Numbered from the stretch's first letter, positions 30,152 to 40,068 are shown. The stretch is DNA of 64,000 bases from Megamerina dolium (GCA_963854835.1 OY978530.1:26180137-26244136), one strand, 5' to 3'. Program-made: numbers and translations. Notes: generated from the letters alone by a model not told the origin.

Positions 30152-33100
30152 TTATACTTCCCCTCGATATGGCGCAAGTCGCTCCAAGTGCACTACTTTA
30201 AACTTTGCTCTTTTATTCCAGGCACGTTGAATGCGATACACTACGTCATTTATCTTTGCTATAATCTCATATGGTCCTTCCCAATGAGTCTGTAGTTTAG
30301 GAGACAGGCCTTTCTTTCGTTGTGGATTATGAAGCATTACAAGCTCTCCTTCATAGAACCCTTTTGAATTTGCTTTCAAGTCATACCTGGCCTTCATCTT
30401 ATCGCTTATCATCTGCGACCGCTCTCTGATGAACCGATGTACTTCATCCAACTGTTCCCGCTTTTCGCTAGTATAATTACCTTCGGTTGATCTCGTTGGT
30501 GTTACGACTCCAAATTTTAAATCAGCTGGCAGTCTTAACTCGTTTCCAAAAATTGCCATTGCCGGTGTAGTAGCCGTCGTATCATGTTGTGCGCATCGAT
30601 ATGCCATGAGGAACATTGGTATATGTACATCCCAGTCTCTTTGGTATTTATCTACGACTTTTCTCAAATATTCCTCCAAGGTACGGTTAAATCGTTCTAC
30701 CATGCCATCAGATTGTGGATGCAAAGGTGTTGTACGAGTTTTGTATATACCCAGCATACGGCATATCTCTTGGAATACAACTGATTCGAAATTTCGACCT
30801 TGGTCTGAGTGTAACTCCATCGGTACACCAAAACGAGTAACCCATTGGTTGACGAATACATCCGCAACTGTACTAGCTTCCTGATTTGGAATGGGGTATA
30901 CTTCAGGCCATTTACTGAAGTAATCTATAACCACCAGAACATACTTGTTTCCTGCGTTGCTTATTGGAAATGGCCCAGCTATGTCCATAGCAATTCGCTC
31001 AAATGGAGCACCCACGGTGTATTGGTGCATCTTACCTCGATTTTTCTTAGTGGGACCTTTGGCCATTGCACATTGCTTACATTTCCGAATCCAATCAGCG
31101 ACATGGTCATGACATCCAACCCAATAAAATCGGTTCTTTATTTTCTCGACGGTTTTGGTGATTCCCAAATGCCCTCCACTGGAGGCATTGTGATACTCAG
31201 CTATCACTTCATTTATTCTCGCCTTGGGTACCACTAGAAGATCATTAGTGATTTTTCCATCTTCACTTTCCCATGCTCGGAATAAACATCCGTCTCGTAA
31301 GTGCAGGCTTTGCCACTGCGCCCAGTATGCCTTTGCTATTGGACTCTCATTAGCCATTTCTTGCCAATCTGGACGTATGCCCTGCTCCTTGTATTCCATA
31401 ATCTTTACGAGATCTGGGTCGTTCCGCTGATCTTCTTGCACTCGTTCGGTGGTCCATGACTCCTCCGGCAATATATTCGTAAGTCGTATGTCGACAATGT
31501 GCTCCTTGCTTTCCACTCGAGAACAATGTTTACATTCCATTTTGCAAGGACGACGAGATAGAGCATCCGCGTTGCCGTGATGTCCTCCTTTACGATGTTC
31601 GATGGTAAAATCATAACTCTGCAGCCTTTCAATCCAGCGCGCCAATTGTCCTTCTGGGTTTTTAAATTGCAATAACCACCTTAGCGCTGAGTGGTCAGTT
31701 CGTAGATGAAATGACTGACCGTACAAGTATTTATGGAAATACTTTACACATTCCAGTATTGCGAGCAACTCTCTTCGTGTGACACAGTAATTTCTTTCTG
31801 ACTTCGACAGGATTTTACTGTAGTATGCTATTACTTTTTCTTGCCCATCTATGATCTGAGAGAGCACACCACCTATTCCATAGCCACTCGCATCTGTGTC
31901 CAACACAAACTTTTGACCAGGTACTGGATACGCTAATATTGGTGCTGAACAGAGTTTTTCTTTCAGCTGTTCGAATGCTTTCTGTTGGTCCTCGCCCCAC
32001 ACAAATGGTTTGTTCTTTCTTGTCAACTCATGCAGACTGCTGGCGATGTTTGCAAATCCAGGAACAAATCGTCTGTAGTAGGTGCATAAGCCTAGGAAGC
32101 TTCTTAGCTCGTGAAGATTCGACGGAATAGGCCATTCTTGAACTGCTGCTACTTTCTCCTCGTCGGTATGTACCCCTTCTGTTGTTACTTTATGACCAAG
32201 ATATTTAACTTCTTGCCTGAAGAGTGAACACTTTTTCATATTCAGTTTAAGCCCTGCTGATTGTATACGCTCAAATACTTCTTTCAACTTTTCCAGGTGG
32301 TCGTTAAAATCTTTTCCCATCACAATAATGTCATCGAGATACACCAAGCACTTTTTCCAGTGTAATCCTCTGAGTACACGCTCCATCAAACGTTCGAAAG
32401 TAGCTGGCGCATTGCATAAACCAAATGGCATGACTGTAAATTGCCATAGACCATCGCCAATACTGAAAGCTGTTTTCTCTTTGTCTTCCTTACCAAGTTC
32501 CACTTGCCAGTAGCCACTTTGCAAATCAAGAGTTGAGAACCACTTCGCACCAGATAGTGTGTCCAGAGTGTCATCGATTCTTGGCAGTGGATAGCTGTCT
32601 TTTTTCGTAATATCATTTAGCTTTCTGTAATCAACACAGAATCGAGTACTTCCATCCTTCTTCTTTACCAGCACAACTGGTGAACTCCATGGACTCGCTG
32701 ATGGTTGAATAACACCTTGTTTCTGCATATCGGAAATCAGCTTAATGGCTTCGTCTCTTTTGGCCAATGGAACTCGTCGTGGTGCTTGACGAATTGGTCT
32801 AGAATCACCGGTGTCAATGTGATGCTTCACGATGGTTGTTCGTCCTCCAGTTTTTCCATTTGAAGAAAATATTGAACTGTACTTCTCCAATACTTGTAAA
32901 GCCTTTTCTTTTTGCTGTTTGGTAAGCACACCTGCCCATTCCTCCATCTGTGCTTTTATTTCCGCCTTGCCAGTTCCTGATCTTCCACTTTTTATCGACG
33001 AACCCTTTTCGCAGTCTACTACGGCAGTAACTTCCTGGCAATGACCAATCACCATTCCTTTCTTTACAACTGTAGATGTATTAGTTGGATTTAAAATTCG

Positions 33101-33697
33101 CACCGGTACTATTCCATTTTCTTTAGGTTCTACTAACGTCCTACCAGGTATGATGTTTTTATTCGTTATTTCTTTATCTGCTTCCACCAGCCACAACTTG
33201 CCTGTCCCATCATCCACATTCATCTGTGCCCATATCACCGCTTCTGATTTTGCTGGAACCTCTTGGCGTTGACATGCCAGTACTCGTTTGATGTTCCCAC
33301 TACGCTTGTAACCGATGTTCAATGGTAGTTCGACATTTGCATAGCGCAGTATCCGTTGATTTAAATCTAACGTAAATCCGTTGTCAATCATAAAATCAAC
33401 ACCAATTATTACGTCATCGATGATGTCAGCCACAATGAATTCATGTTCCCACGTGTAATTTCCAATAGATACTCGTTTCTTTATCTTACCCAGAATTTGT
33501 GCATCCTCACCCGTTGCTGTACGCAATTTTATTCCCATTAAAGGCTCAAACCTCTTTACCAAATCGCTCTTGATTATAGAATGTGATGCACCAGTGTCCA
33601 GGGTTAACATGAATTCCATATTGTCCAATTTTCCATCAATAGTCAAGCTGCTTGGCACACGCTGTAGTTGTGAAATGTGAATGATGGGGCAACCCAC
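30152..33697 (-). CDS. pol: Element A Pol: protease, RT, RNase H, integrase
   Basis: An uninterrupted frame of 1181 codons after its first GTG, but the frame is open further upstream to the gag stop, so it is most likely made as Gag-Pol by -1 frameshifting at 33739-33745. Approximate residue positions: protease LTLDTGASHSIIK at 29-41; RT with YLDDI near 450; RNase H with LDTDASGYGIGG near 600; integrase zinc domain with the histidines of HNASSGGH near 836 and the cysteines of CKQC near 873; integrase aspartates in AMDIAGP (907) and HSDQG (964) and the glutamate in VERFNRTLEE (1005); and a GPY/F module (WEGPYEII-K-NDVVY) near 1141. All catalytic residues are present. The enzymes would act in the retroelement particle and nucleus. 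No env follows. Confidence 0.95.
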   Translation of the reverse strand: MGCPIIHISQLQRVPSSLTIDGKLDNMEFMLTLDTGASHSIIKSDLVKRFEPLMGIKLRTATGEDAQILGKIKKRVSIGNYTWEHEFIVADIIDDVIIGVDFMIDNGFTLDLNQRILRYANVELPLNIGYKRSGNIKRVLACQRQEVPAKSEAVIWAQMNVDDGTGKLWLVEADKEITNKNIIPGRTLVEPKENGIVPVRILNPTNTSTVVKKGMVIGHCQEVTAVVDCEKGSSIKSGRSGTGKAEIKAQMEEWAGVLTKQQKEKALQVLEKYSSIFSSNGKTGGRTTIVKHHIDTGDSRPIRQAPRRVPLAKRDEAIKLISDMQKQGVIQPSASPWSSPVVLVKKKDGSTRFCVDYRKLNDITKKDSYPLPRIDDTLDTLSGAKWFSTLDLQSGYWQVELGKEDKEKTAFSIGDGLWQFTVMPFGLCNAPATFERLMERVLRGLHWKKCLVYLDDIIVMGKDFNDHLEKLKEVFERIQSAGLKLNMKKCSLFRQEVKYLGHKVTTEGVHTDEEKVAAVQEWPIPSNLHELRSFLGLCTYYRRFVPGFANIASSLHELTRKNKPFVWGEDQQKAFEQLKEKLCSAPILAYPVPGQKFVLDTDASGYGIGGVLSQIIDGQEKVIAYYSKILSKSERNYCVTRRELLAILECVKYFHKYLYGQSFHLRTDHSALRWLLQFKNPEGQLARWIERLQSYDFTIEHRKGGHHGNADALSRRPCKMECKHCSRVESKEHIVDIRLTNILPEESWTTERVQEDQRNDPDLVKIMEYKEQGIRPDWQEMANESPIAKAYWAQWQSLHLRDGCLFRAWESEDGKITNDLLVVPKARINEVIAEYHNASSGGHLGITKTVEKIKNRFYWVGCHDHVADWIRKCKQCAMAKGPTKKNRGKMHQYTVGAPFERIAMDIAGPFPISNAGNKYVLVVIDYFSKWPEVYPIPNQEASTVADVFVNQWVTRFGVPMELHSDQGRNFESVVFQEICRMLGIYKTRTTPLHPQSDGMVERFNRTLEEYLRKVVDKYQRDWDVHIPMFLMAYRCAQHDTTATTPAMAIFGNELRLPADLKFGVVTPTRSTEGNYTSEKREQLDEVHRFIRERSQMISDKMKARYDLKANSKGFYEGELVMLHNPQRKKGLSPKLQTHWEGPYEIIAKINDVVYRIQRAWNKRAKFKVVHLERLAPYRGEV

Positions 33698-33702
33698 TGT
33701 TG

Positions 33703-33745
33703 GAGTCAGTTCACGCCCCGCTGAACTGACTCGATTTAGTTTAAC
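33703..33745 (-). promoter_or_regulatory. -1 ribosomal frameshift signal between gag and pol
   Basis: On the minus strand the gag frame ends TCG TTA AAC TAA. The heptamer G TTA AAC (33739-33745) is a known type of -1 slippery sequence, used for example in arterivirus gene expression. The stop follows at once, then a 6-nt spacer counted from the heptamer, then an 11-bp perfect stem (33722-33732 pairing with 33703-33713) with an 8-nt loop. A -1 slip enters the pol frame, which is open from there into the protease. The signal has all three parts of a classic frameshift site. It is absent from B, C and D, where Gag and integrase are joined in frame. Confidence 0.85.
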
Positions 33746-35184
33746 GATGGATTTGTGTTAGTGGAGCGATCGCTATCCACCTTATTCTCCTTCTTTTGTC
33801 TTCCTGGAGAATTGGATCTTGATCGCTTTCGTCGTAGACGGCAGTCACGCGCCATGTGTCCTGGTTTGTCGCAAATAAAGCACTTACCAGTAAATTTGTT
33901 TTCGCGTCGACCTGTTGTTCTTCCTTCAGGCTGCACTACAGATTTGAATGCTTGACACACTGCTTCAACCAGATCTGCTGTTTCTGTTTCTAGTTGGCGT
34001 ACCCGTGGCATTGGAAGACACATCAAACCGGCGGCTTCAAACGTCAAGGCACTACTGACTGTTTCGGCATAAGTATTCCTTGGTGACATGACTAGGGCAC
34101 GCTTTGTCTCTCCATCACGTATGCCATCTATGAAAGCCTCTATTTTGATTTTTTCGACAAACTCTTCCGAATTACCGGAGAACGCTAGATGACATAAGCG
34201 CTCAATATCGGAAGCGAATTCCTGAAGGCTCTCATTACTCCGTTGCACTCGCGATCTCAATTCAACTCGATGTAATTGACTCTTGTATTCATTTCCATAT
34301 TTTCGCTGGAGTGTGTCCATCAGTGACTGATAGCTACCACGATCTTTTTCTGGAACCATCTGTAACACCTCGGAAGCATTACCTTTTAATGCGACTATTA
34401 AAGCAGCAGTCTTGTCGCTATCATCCCATTGATTCTTCGAAGCTGTTGTCTCGAATTGAAGCTTGAAGATATTGAATGGCGTGCTTCCGTCAAATGTTGG
34501 TGGCTTTAGTTTGATTGTGCTTGAATCTCGAATCACTGATGTGGCTGGTCCATTTATTTTTAGTTGGTTGAGATCGTGCTGTAATTTCTCGAACTTATCT
34601 TCCAAATCATCTACATGTTCCTTTAAATCCGTGACCTTTTCATTAATGGTTCCGGAAATTTCCTGAAATCTAAGTTCAATTCCTTTTTGTAGATTTTCGA
34701 TGACGTGTTCTTGGCGAGCCGAATGTTCTTGAATTTCCATACGCAAATCACTAATAACGCCCTCTTGGCGAGACGAACCTTCTTGAATTTCCATACGCAA
34801 TTCAGCCGAATGTTCTTGAAGCTTGGAGTCAATTGTTTTCTGGAATTCTCCCATAGCGTTTTCTTGACGTACCAAATGTTCTTGAAACTTGGAGTCAATG
34901 CGAGACGCATTTTCTTGTAGCTGTTGTTGCTGTTGTTGCATCATGGTTTTCATGAATTCCATGAGTTGACCACTCGAATCTATTTTGCTCTCTTCCTCAG
35001 CGTGCACAACTGCTTGTATATCGGCTTCCTCGAAGAACTCATGTTCTTCTACATTAATTCCCTTAGCCTCCATAGCTTGCCTCAGCCTCACCAGCAGTTC
35101 CGCCTTTGCACCTGATGACGATAGATTCATCTCTACTAACAGCTTTTTAAGCTGGTCCACTTTTAGTTGGTCAATTTTCACCAT
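33736..35184 (-). CDS. gag: Element A Gag with SAP domain and one CCHC knuckle
   Basis: 482 codons from an ATG that follows the primer site by about 10 bases. An N-terminal SAP-like helix-extended loop-helix (QLKVDQLKKLLVEMNLSSSG-KAELLVRL, residues 5-35) suggests nucleic-acid or chromatin binding. Residues about 80-215 are glutamine-rich and coiled-coil-like, with degenerate repeats of the type FQEHSARQE and MGEFQKTI. A retrotransposon capsid domain follows (FDGSTPFNIFKLQFETTA to FVEKIKIEAFIDGIRDGETKRAL, about 235-375). A single CCHC knuckle CFICDKPGHMARDC lies near 440, in a basic tail. The frame is intact and ends at the slippery site. Related proteins in B, C and D have two knuckles and a different number of coiled-coil repeats. 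Confidence 0.95.
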   Translation of the reverse strand: MVKIDQLKVDQLKKLLVEMNLSSSGAKAELLVRLRQAMEAKGINVEEHEFFEEADIQAVVHAEEESKIDSSGQLMEFMKTMMQQQQQQLQENASRIDSKFQEHLVRQENAMGEFQKTIDSKLQEHSAELRMEIQEGSSRQEGVISDLRMEIQEHSARQEHVIENLQKGIELRFQEISGTINEKVTDLKEHVDDLEDKFEKLQHDLNQLKINGPATSVIRDSSTIKLKPPTFDGSTPFNIFKLQFETTASKNQWDDSDKTAALIVALKGNASEVLQMVPEKDRGSYQSLMDTLQRKYGNEYKSQLHRVELRSRVQRSNESLQEFASDIERLCHLAFSGNSEEFVEKIKIEAFIDGIRDGETKRALVMSPRNTYAETVSSALTFEAAGLMCLPMPRVRQLETETADLVEAVCQAFKSVVQPEGRTTGRRENKFTGKCFICDKPGHMARDCRLRRKRSRSNSPGRQKKENKVDSDRSTNTNPSLN

Positions 35185-35193
35185 CTTTACAGA

Positions 35194-35211
35194 ATCCCAC
35201 TTCTGACACCA
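35194..35211 (-). promoter_or_regulatory. Primer binding site, tRNA-Leu type
   Basis: The minus strand reads TGGTGTCAGAAGTGGGAT two bases inside the 5' LTR. It is complementary to the 3' end of tRNA-Leu species that end CCCACTTCTGACACCA. The site is conserved in B (39611-39628), C and D. Confidence 0.8.
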
Positions 35212-35213
35212 AT

Positions 35214-35651
35214 TGTTACGTTTTTATTCTGTGAACGTTTAATTCTATTTGAATTACCTTGTTCGATCACTGGATTCTGTTAATGATAACTGCAACACTT
35301 ATTTTGTACAACTATATACAGCAACAATTTATTTAATAATCTCTATTTACAATCAACACTGTTTACAATCAACTATTTACTATAACACTTAAATGTACTT
35401 GCAACTTTTGCCTCTGTATCAATGTTTTCGCAATCACGTTCTGAATTAGATTGATTGTCAATTCTCAACACTGGCTCTATTTATACTCTGTTGGCAACAC
35501 CCCAGAATCTTCCTTTATCGAGATTCTTCTCTTCCTTTCTCGTTGGCTTGTTCTGGTTATCGCTTATTTCTTTTTGTTGACATTCGTTTCGATGCTGCCA
35601 ATAGAGTCAGTCACAATAGTGATGAGTAATCAACTATCGATACTCGTTACA
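35214..35651 (-). repeat. Element A 5' LTR
   Basis: 438 bp with TGTTACG/CGTTACA ends, flanked on the right by the second ATAT duplication. Confidence 0.95.
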
Positions 35652-35652
35652 A

Positions 35653-35715
<63 letters not shown>

Positions 35716-35718
35716 TTA

Positions 35719-35772
<54 letters not shown>
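35652..35772. repeat. (TA)n microsatellite, right part, with (TG)n end
   Basis: Continuation of the tract at 29491-29667, interrupted by element A. It ends in a short TG run where the SINE begins. Confidence 0.95.
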
Positions 35773-35782
<10 letters not shown>

Positions 35783-36130
35783 GAACTTATACGCCCAAAG
35801 GGCTCTTTGGCCGAGCTTCTCTTCCATTACTGTTGCGCGTGTTAAATTTTAGATAGTATTAGAAGGAACCTACTTATTTTAGCCGACTCCGAACGGCAGA
35901 ACTCTTGCGACATCTTCTTTCTCTGAGCTTTGTCACAGAGTTCTTTTAGAAGCTTTTTCAGGGCAAATTGTTACTGTCGAAAGAATTGATAATTGCTTGC
36001 CGACAGGTGGGTACCGTTCGAAAGAAAAATCTTTTCGATATTAAATTTGTTATGCTTCATCCGGGGATTGAACCCACGACCTACAGATCAAAAGGTCAAC
36101 ACACTAACCAATGAGCTACGGCACCCCTAC
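35773..36130 (-). repeat. tRNA-derived SINE, full-length minus-strand copy
   Basis: In SINE sense the head (36130 to about 36055) is tRNA-like: GGGTGCCGTAGCTCATTGG with an A-box-like TAGCTCATTGG, then GTGGGTTCAATCCCCGG with a B-box-like GGTTCAATCC, 73 bases that fit a tRNA-length fold. The body then matches 57395-57640 (GGGTACCCACCTGTCGGCAA region, AGCTTCTAAAAGAACTCTG, GGAAGAGAAGCTCGGCCAAA). It ends in a TG/CA run. It is inserted in the TA-rich tract; ATATGT on both sides may be the target duplication. Confidence 0.85.
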
Positions 36131-36158
36131 ATATGTTTATATATATGATTATATATAT

Positions 36159-39100
36159 TGTTACGTTTTTATTCTGTGAGCGTTTAATTCTATTTGAATT
36201 ACCTTGTTCGATCACTGGATTCTGTTAATGATAACTGCAACACTTATTTTATACAACTATATACAGCAACAATTTATTTAATAAACACTATTTACAATCA
36301 ACTCTGTTTATAATCAACTATTTACAATAACACTTTAATGTACTAGCAACTTTTGCCTCTGTATAGATGTTTGCGCAGTCACGATCTGAATTCGATTGAT
36401 TGTCAATTCTCAACACTGGCTCTATTTATACTCTGTTGGCAACACCCCAGAATCTTCCTTTATCGAGATTCTTCTCTTCCTTTCTCGTTGGCTTGTTCTG
36501 GTTATCGCTTATTTCTTTTTGTTGACATTCGTTTCGATGCTGCCAATAGAGTCAGTCACAATAGTGATGAGTAATCAACTATCGATACTCGTTACACTGC
36601 CCTCCTCTTAACCTTGTTCGTCCCGAACAAGTTTTTATACTTCCCCTCGATATGGCGCAAGTCGCTCCAAGTGCACTACTTTAAACTTTGCTCTTTTATT
36701 CCAGGCACGTTGAATGCGATACACTACGTCATTTATCTTTGCTATAATCTCATATGGTCCTTCCCAATGAGTCTGTAGTTTAGGGGACAGGCCTTTCTTT
36801 CGTTGTGGATTATGAAGCATTACAAGCTCTCCTTCATAGAACCCATTTGAATTTGCTTTCAAGTCATACCTGGCCTTCATCTTATCGCTTATCATCTGCG
36901 ACCGCTCTCTGATGAACTGATGTACTTCATCCAACTGTTCCCGCTTTTCGCTAGTATAATTTCCTTCGGTTGATCTCGTTGGTGTTACAACTCCAAATTT
37001 TAAATCAGCTGGCAGTCTTAACTCGTTTCCAAAAATTGCCATTGCCGGTTTAGTAGCCGTCGTATCATGTTGTGCGCATCGATATGCCATGAGGAACATT
37101 GGTATATGTACATCCCAGTCTCTTTGGTATTTATCTACGACTTTTCTCAAATATTCCTCCAAGGTACGGTTAAATCGTTCTACCATGCCATCAGATTGTG
37201 GATGCAAAGGTGTTGTACGAGTTTTGTATATACCCAGCATACGGCATATCTCTTGGAATACAACTGATTCGAAATTTCGACCTTGGTCTGAGTGTAATTC
37301 CATCGGTACACCAAAACGAGTAATCCATTGGTTGACGAATACATCCGCAACTGTACTAGCTTCTTGATTTGGAATGGGGTATACTTCAGGCCATTTACTG
37401 AAGTAATCTATAACCACCAGAACATACTTGTTTCCTGCGTTGCTTATTGGAAATGGCCCAGCTATGTCCATAGCAATTCGCTCAAATGGAGCACCCACGG
37501 TGTATTGGTGCATCTTACCTCGACTTTTCTTAGTGGGACCTTTGGCCATTGCACATTGCTTACACTTCCGTATCCAATCAGCGACATGGTCATGGCATCC
37601 AACCCAATAAAATCGTTTCTTTATTTTCTCGACGGTTTTGGTGATTCCCAAATGCCCTCCACTGGAGGCATTGTGATACTCAGCTATCAATTCATTTATT
37701 CTTGCCTTGGGTACCACTAGCAGATCATAAGTGATTTTTCCATCTTCACTCTCCCATGTTCGGAATAAACATCCGTCTCGTAAGTGCAGGCTTTGCCACT
37801 GCGCCCAGTATGCCTTTGCTATTGGACTCTCATTAGCCATTTCTTGCCAATCTGGACGTATGCCCTGCTCCTTGTATTCCATAATCTTTACGAGATCTGG
37901 GTCGTTCCGCTGATCTTCTTGCATTCGTTCGGTGGTCCATGACTCCTCCGGCAATATATTCGTAAGACGTAGGTTAACAATGTGATTCTGGTTTCTTTCC
38001 CGAGAACAATGTTTACTATCTACGGTGCAAGTACGACGATATGGAGTATAAGCTTTACTACGATGAATGACATCACGATCGTCCTTTCGTTGTCCTGGTG
38101 AATTCGATCTTTGTTGATTGTGTCGTAGACGACAATTCCGCGCCTTGTGCCCTCTTCGATGGCATATGAAGCACTTACCGGCAAATTTATTTTTGCGTTG
38201 ATTCCTTGTTCTACCTTTAGGCTTCATATTCGATTTATTGCAATCACGCGCTATATGCTCTCGTTTGTCGCAAATGAAGCACTTACCATTAAATTTGTTT
38301 TCACGTAGACCTGTTGTTACTTCAGGCTGAACTACTGATTTTACTACCTGACGCACTGCTTCAACCAGATGTGATGTTTTCCCCTCTAGTTTGCGTACTC
38401 CTGGCACTGGTCGACACATTAAGCTGGCGGCTTCATACGTCAATGCACTACTGACTGTTTCGGCATAAGTATTCCTGGGTGACATGACTAGGGCACGCTT
38501 TGTCTCTCCATCACGTATGCCATCTATGAATGCCTCTATTTTGATTTTTTCGACGAACTCTTCCGAATTACCGGAGAACGCTAGATGACATAAGCGCTCA
38601 ATATCGGAAGCGAATTCCTGCAGACTCTCATTACTCCGTTGCACTCGCGATCTCAATTCCACTCGATGTAATTGACTCTTGTATTCATTTCCATATTTTC
38701 GCTGGAGTGACTGATAGCTACCACGATCTTTCTCTGGAATCATCTGTAACACCTCGGAAGCATTACCTTTTAATGCGACTATTAAAGCAGCAGTCTTGTC
38801 GCTATCATCCCATTGATTCTTCGAAGCGGTTGTCTCGAATTGAAGCTTGAAGATATTGAATGGCGTGCTTCCGTCAAATGTTGGTGGCTTTAATTTGATT
38901 GTACTTGAATCTCTAATCACTGATGTGGCTGGTCCATTTATTTTTAGTTGATTGAGTTCGTGCTGTAATTTCTCGAACTTAACTTCCCAGTCGTCGACAT
39001 GTTCCTTCAGCTTATCATCCAACTCATCCACGTGTTCTTTCAGCTCTGTGACTTTGTCATTAATAGCTCCGGAAATTTTCTGAAATCTAAGTTCAATTCC

Positions 39101-40068
39101 TTTTTGTAGATTTTCGATGACGTGTTCTTGGCGAGCCGAATGTTCTTGAATTTCCATACGCAATTCACTAATAACGCCCTCTTGACGAGCCGAATGTTCT
39201 TGAAACTTGTAGCCAATTGTTTTCTGGAATTCTCCCATAGCGTTTTCTTGGCGGGACGAACCTTCTTGAATTTTCATACGCAATTCAGCCGAATGCTCTT
39301 GAAGCTTGGAGTCAATGCGAGAGGCATTTTGTTGTAACTGTTGTTGCTGCTGTTGCATCATGGTTTTCATAAATTCCATGAGTTGACCACTCGAATCTAC
39401 CTTGCTCTCTTCCTCAGCGTGCACTACTGCTTGTATATCGGCTTCCTCGAAGAACTCATGTTCTTCTACATTAATTCCCTTAGCCTCCATAGCTTGCCTC
39501 AGCCTCACCAGCAGTTCCGCCTTTGCACCTGATGACGATAGATTCATCTCTACTAACAGCTTTTTAAGCTGGTCCACTTTCAGTTGGTCAATTTTCACCA
39601 TCTTTACAGAATCCCACTTCTGACACCAATTGTTACGTTTTTATTCTGTGAGCGTTTAATTCTATTTGAATTACCTTGTTCGATCACTGGATTCTGTTAA
39701 TGATAACTGCAACACTTATTTTATACAACTATATACAGCAACAATTTATTTAATAAACACTATTTACAATCAACTCTGTTTATAATCAACTATTTACAAT
39801 AACACTTTAATGTACTAGCACCTTTTGCCTCTGTATAGATGTTTGCGCAGTCACGATCTGAATTCGATTGATTGTCAATTCTCAACAATGGCTCTATTTA
39901 TACTCTGTTGGCAACACCCCAGAATCTTCCTTTGTCGAGATTCTTCTCTTCCTTTCTCGTTGGCTTGTTCTGGTTATCGCTTATTTCTTTTTGTTGACAT
40001 TCGTTTCGATGCTGCCAATAGAGTCAGTCACAATAGTGATGAGTAATCAACTATCGATACTCGTTACA
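36159..40068 (-). mobile_element. Element B: non-autonomous Gag-integrase LTR element
   Basis: 3910 bp with 438-bp LTRs (36159-36596 and 39631-40068) and ATAT duplications at 36155-36158 and 40069-40072. Primer site and polypurine tract match element A. The LTRs differ at only about three positions (for example 39818-39822, 39887, 39934). Its single gene fuses Gag to integrase; protease, RT and RNase H are deleted. Confidence 0.95.
36635..39601 (-). CDS. Element B Gag-integrase fusion protein
   Basis: A single intact frame of 988 codons, starting at the same ATG as gag of element A. Domains in order: SAP-like motif (5-35), glutamine-rich coiled-coil repeats (about 80-230), capsid domain (about 245-385), two CCHC knuckles (CFICDKREHIARDC near 439 and CFICHRRGHKARNC near 479), a basic linker, then integrase: HNASSGGH zinc histidines near 643, DDE residues in AMDIAGP (714), HSDQG (770) and VERFNRTLEE (813), and the GPY/F module before the end. 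Gag joins the IN region at SKHCSR, a point matching CKHCSR just after RNase H in A, so about 2.2 kb is missing. No frameshift is needed. It could make particles that carry integrase but must borrow RT and protease. Confidence 0.95.
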   Translation of the reverse strand: MVKIDQLKVDQLKKLLVEMNLSSSGAKAELLVRLRQAMEAKGINVEEHEFFEEADIQAVVHAEEESKVDSSGQLMEFMKTMMQQQQQQLQQNASRIDSKLQEHSAELRMKIQEGSSRQENAMGEFQKTIGYKFQEHSARQEGVISELRMEIQEHSARQEHVIENLQKGIELRFQKISGAINDKVTELKEHVDELDDKLKEHVDDWEVKFEKLQHELNQLKINGPATSVIRDSSTIKLKPPTFDGSTPFNIFKLQFETTASKNQWDDSDKTAALIVALKGNASEVLQMIPEKDRGSYQSLQRKYGNEYKSQLHRVELRSRVQRSNESLQEFASDIERLCHLAFSGNSEEFVEKIKIEAFIDGIRDGETKRALVMSPRNTYAETVSSALTYEAASLMCRPVPGVRKLEGKTSHLVEAVRQVVKSVVQPEVTTGLRENKFNGKCFICDKREHIARDCNKSNMKPKGRTRNQRKNKFAGKCFICHRRGHKARNCRLRHNQQRSNSPGQRKDDRDVIHRSKAYTPYRRTCTVDSKHCSRERNQNHIVNLRLTNILPEESWTTERMQEDQRNDPDLVKIMEYKEQGIRPDWQEMANESPIAKAYWAQWQSLHLRDGCLFRTWESEDGKITYDLLVVPKARINELIAEYHNASSGGHLGITKTVEKIKKRFYWVGCHDHVADWIRKCKQCAMAKGPTKKSRGKMHQYTVGAPFERIAMDIAGPFPISNAGNKYVLVVIDYFSKWPEVYPIPNQEASTVADVFVNQWITRFGVPMELHSDQGRNFESVVFQEICRMLGIYKTRTTPLHPQSDGMVERFNRTLEEYLRKVVDKYQRDWDVHIPMFLMAYRCAQHDTTATKPAMAIFGNELRLPADLKFGVVTPTRSTEGNYTSEKREQLDEVHQFIRERSQMISDKMKARYDLKANSNGFYEGELVMLHNPQRKKGLSPKLQTHWEGPYEIIAKINDVVYRIQRAWNKRAKFKVVHLERLAPYRGEV

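Larger units (their letters stand above)
29672..35651 (-). mobile_element. Element A: complete SAP-Gag Ty3/gypsy retrotransposon
   Basis: A 5980-bp element with LTRs at 29672-30113 and 35214-35651, ATAT target duplications at 29668-29671 and 35652-35655, a tRNA-Leu-type primer site, gag, pol and polypurine tract, all intact. The LTRs are nearly identical; the left one has a 4-bp expansion in TATGTATATACAG. No env frame is present. It is the only copy in the window with protease, RT and RNase H, and so the likely autonomous partner of B, C and D. Confidence 0.95.

Noticed and set aside
30584..31237. Plus-strand frames repeated in elements A, B, C and D (for example 30845-31237)
   Set aside because: These are antisense shadows of the integrase gene; their conservation reflects selection and recency of the sense frame.
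36055..36127. A tRNA gene on the minus strand
   Set aside because: A- and B-box-like motifs and length fit a tRNA, but the sequence is the head of a longer repeat found again, decayed, at 57318; it is a SINE head, not a functional tRNA gene.
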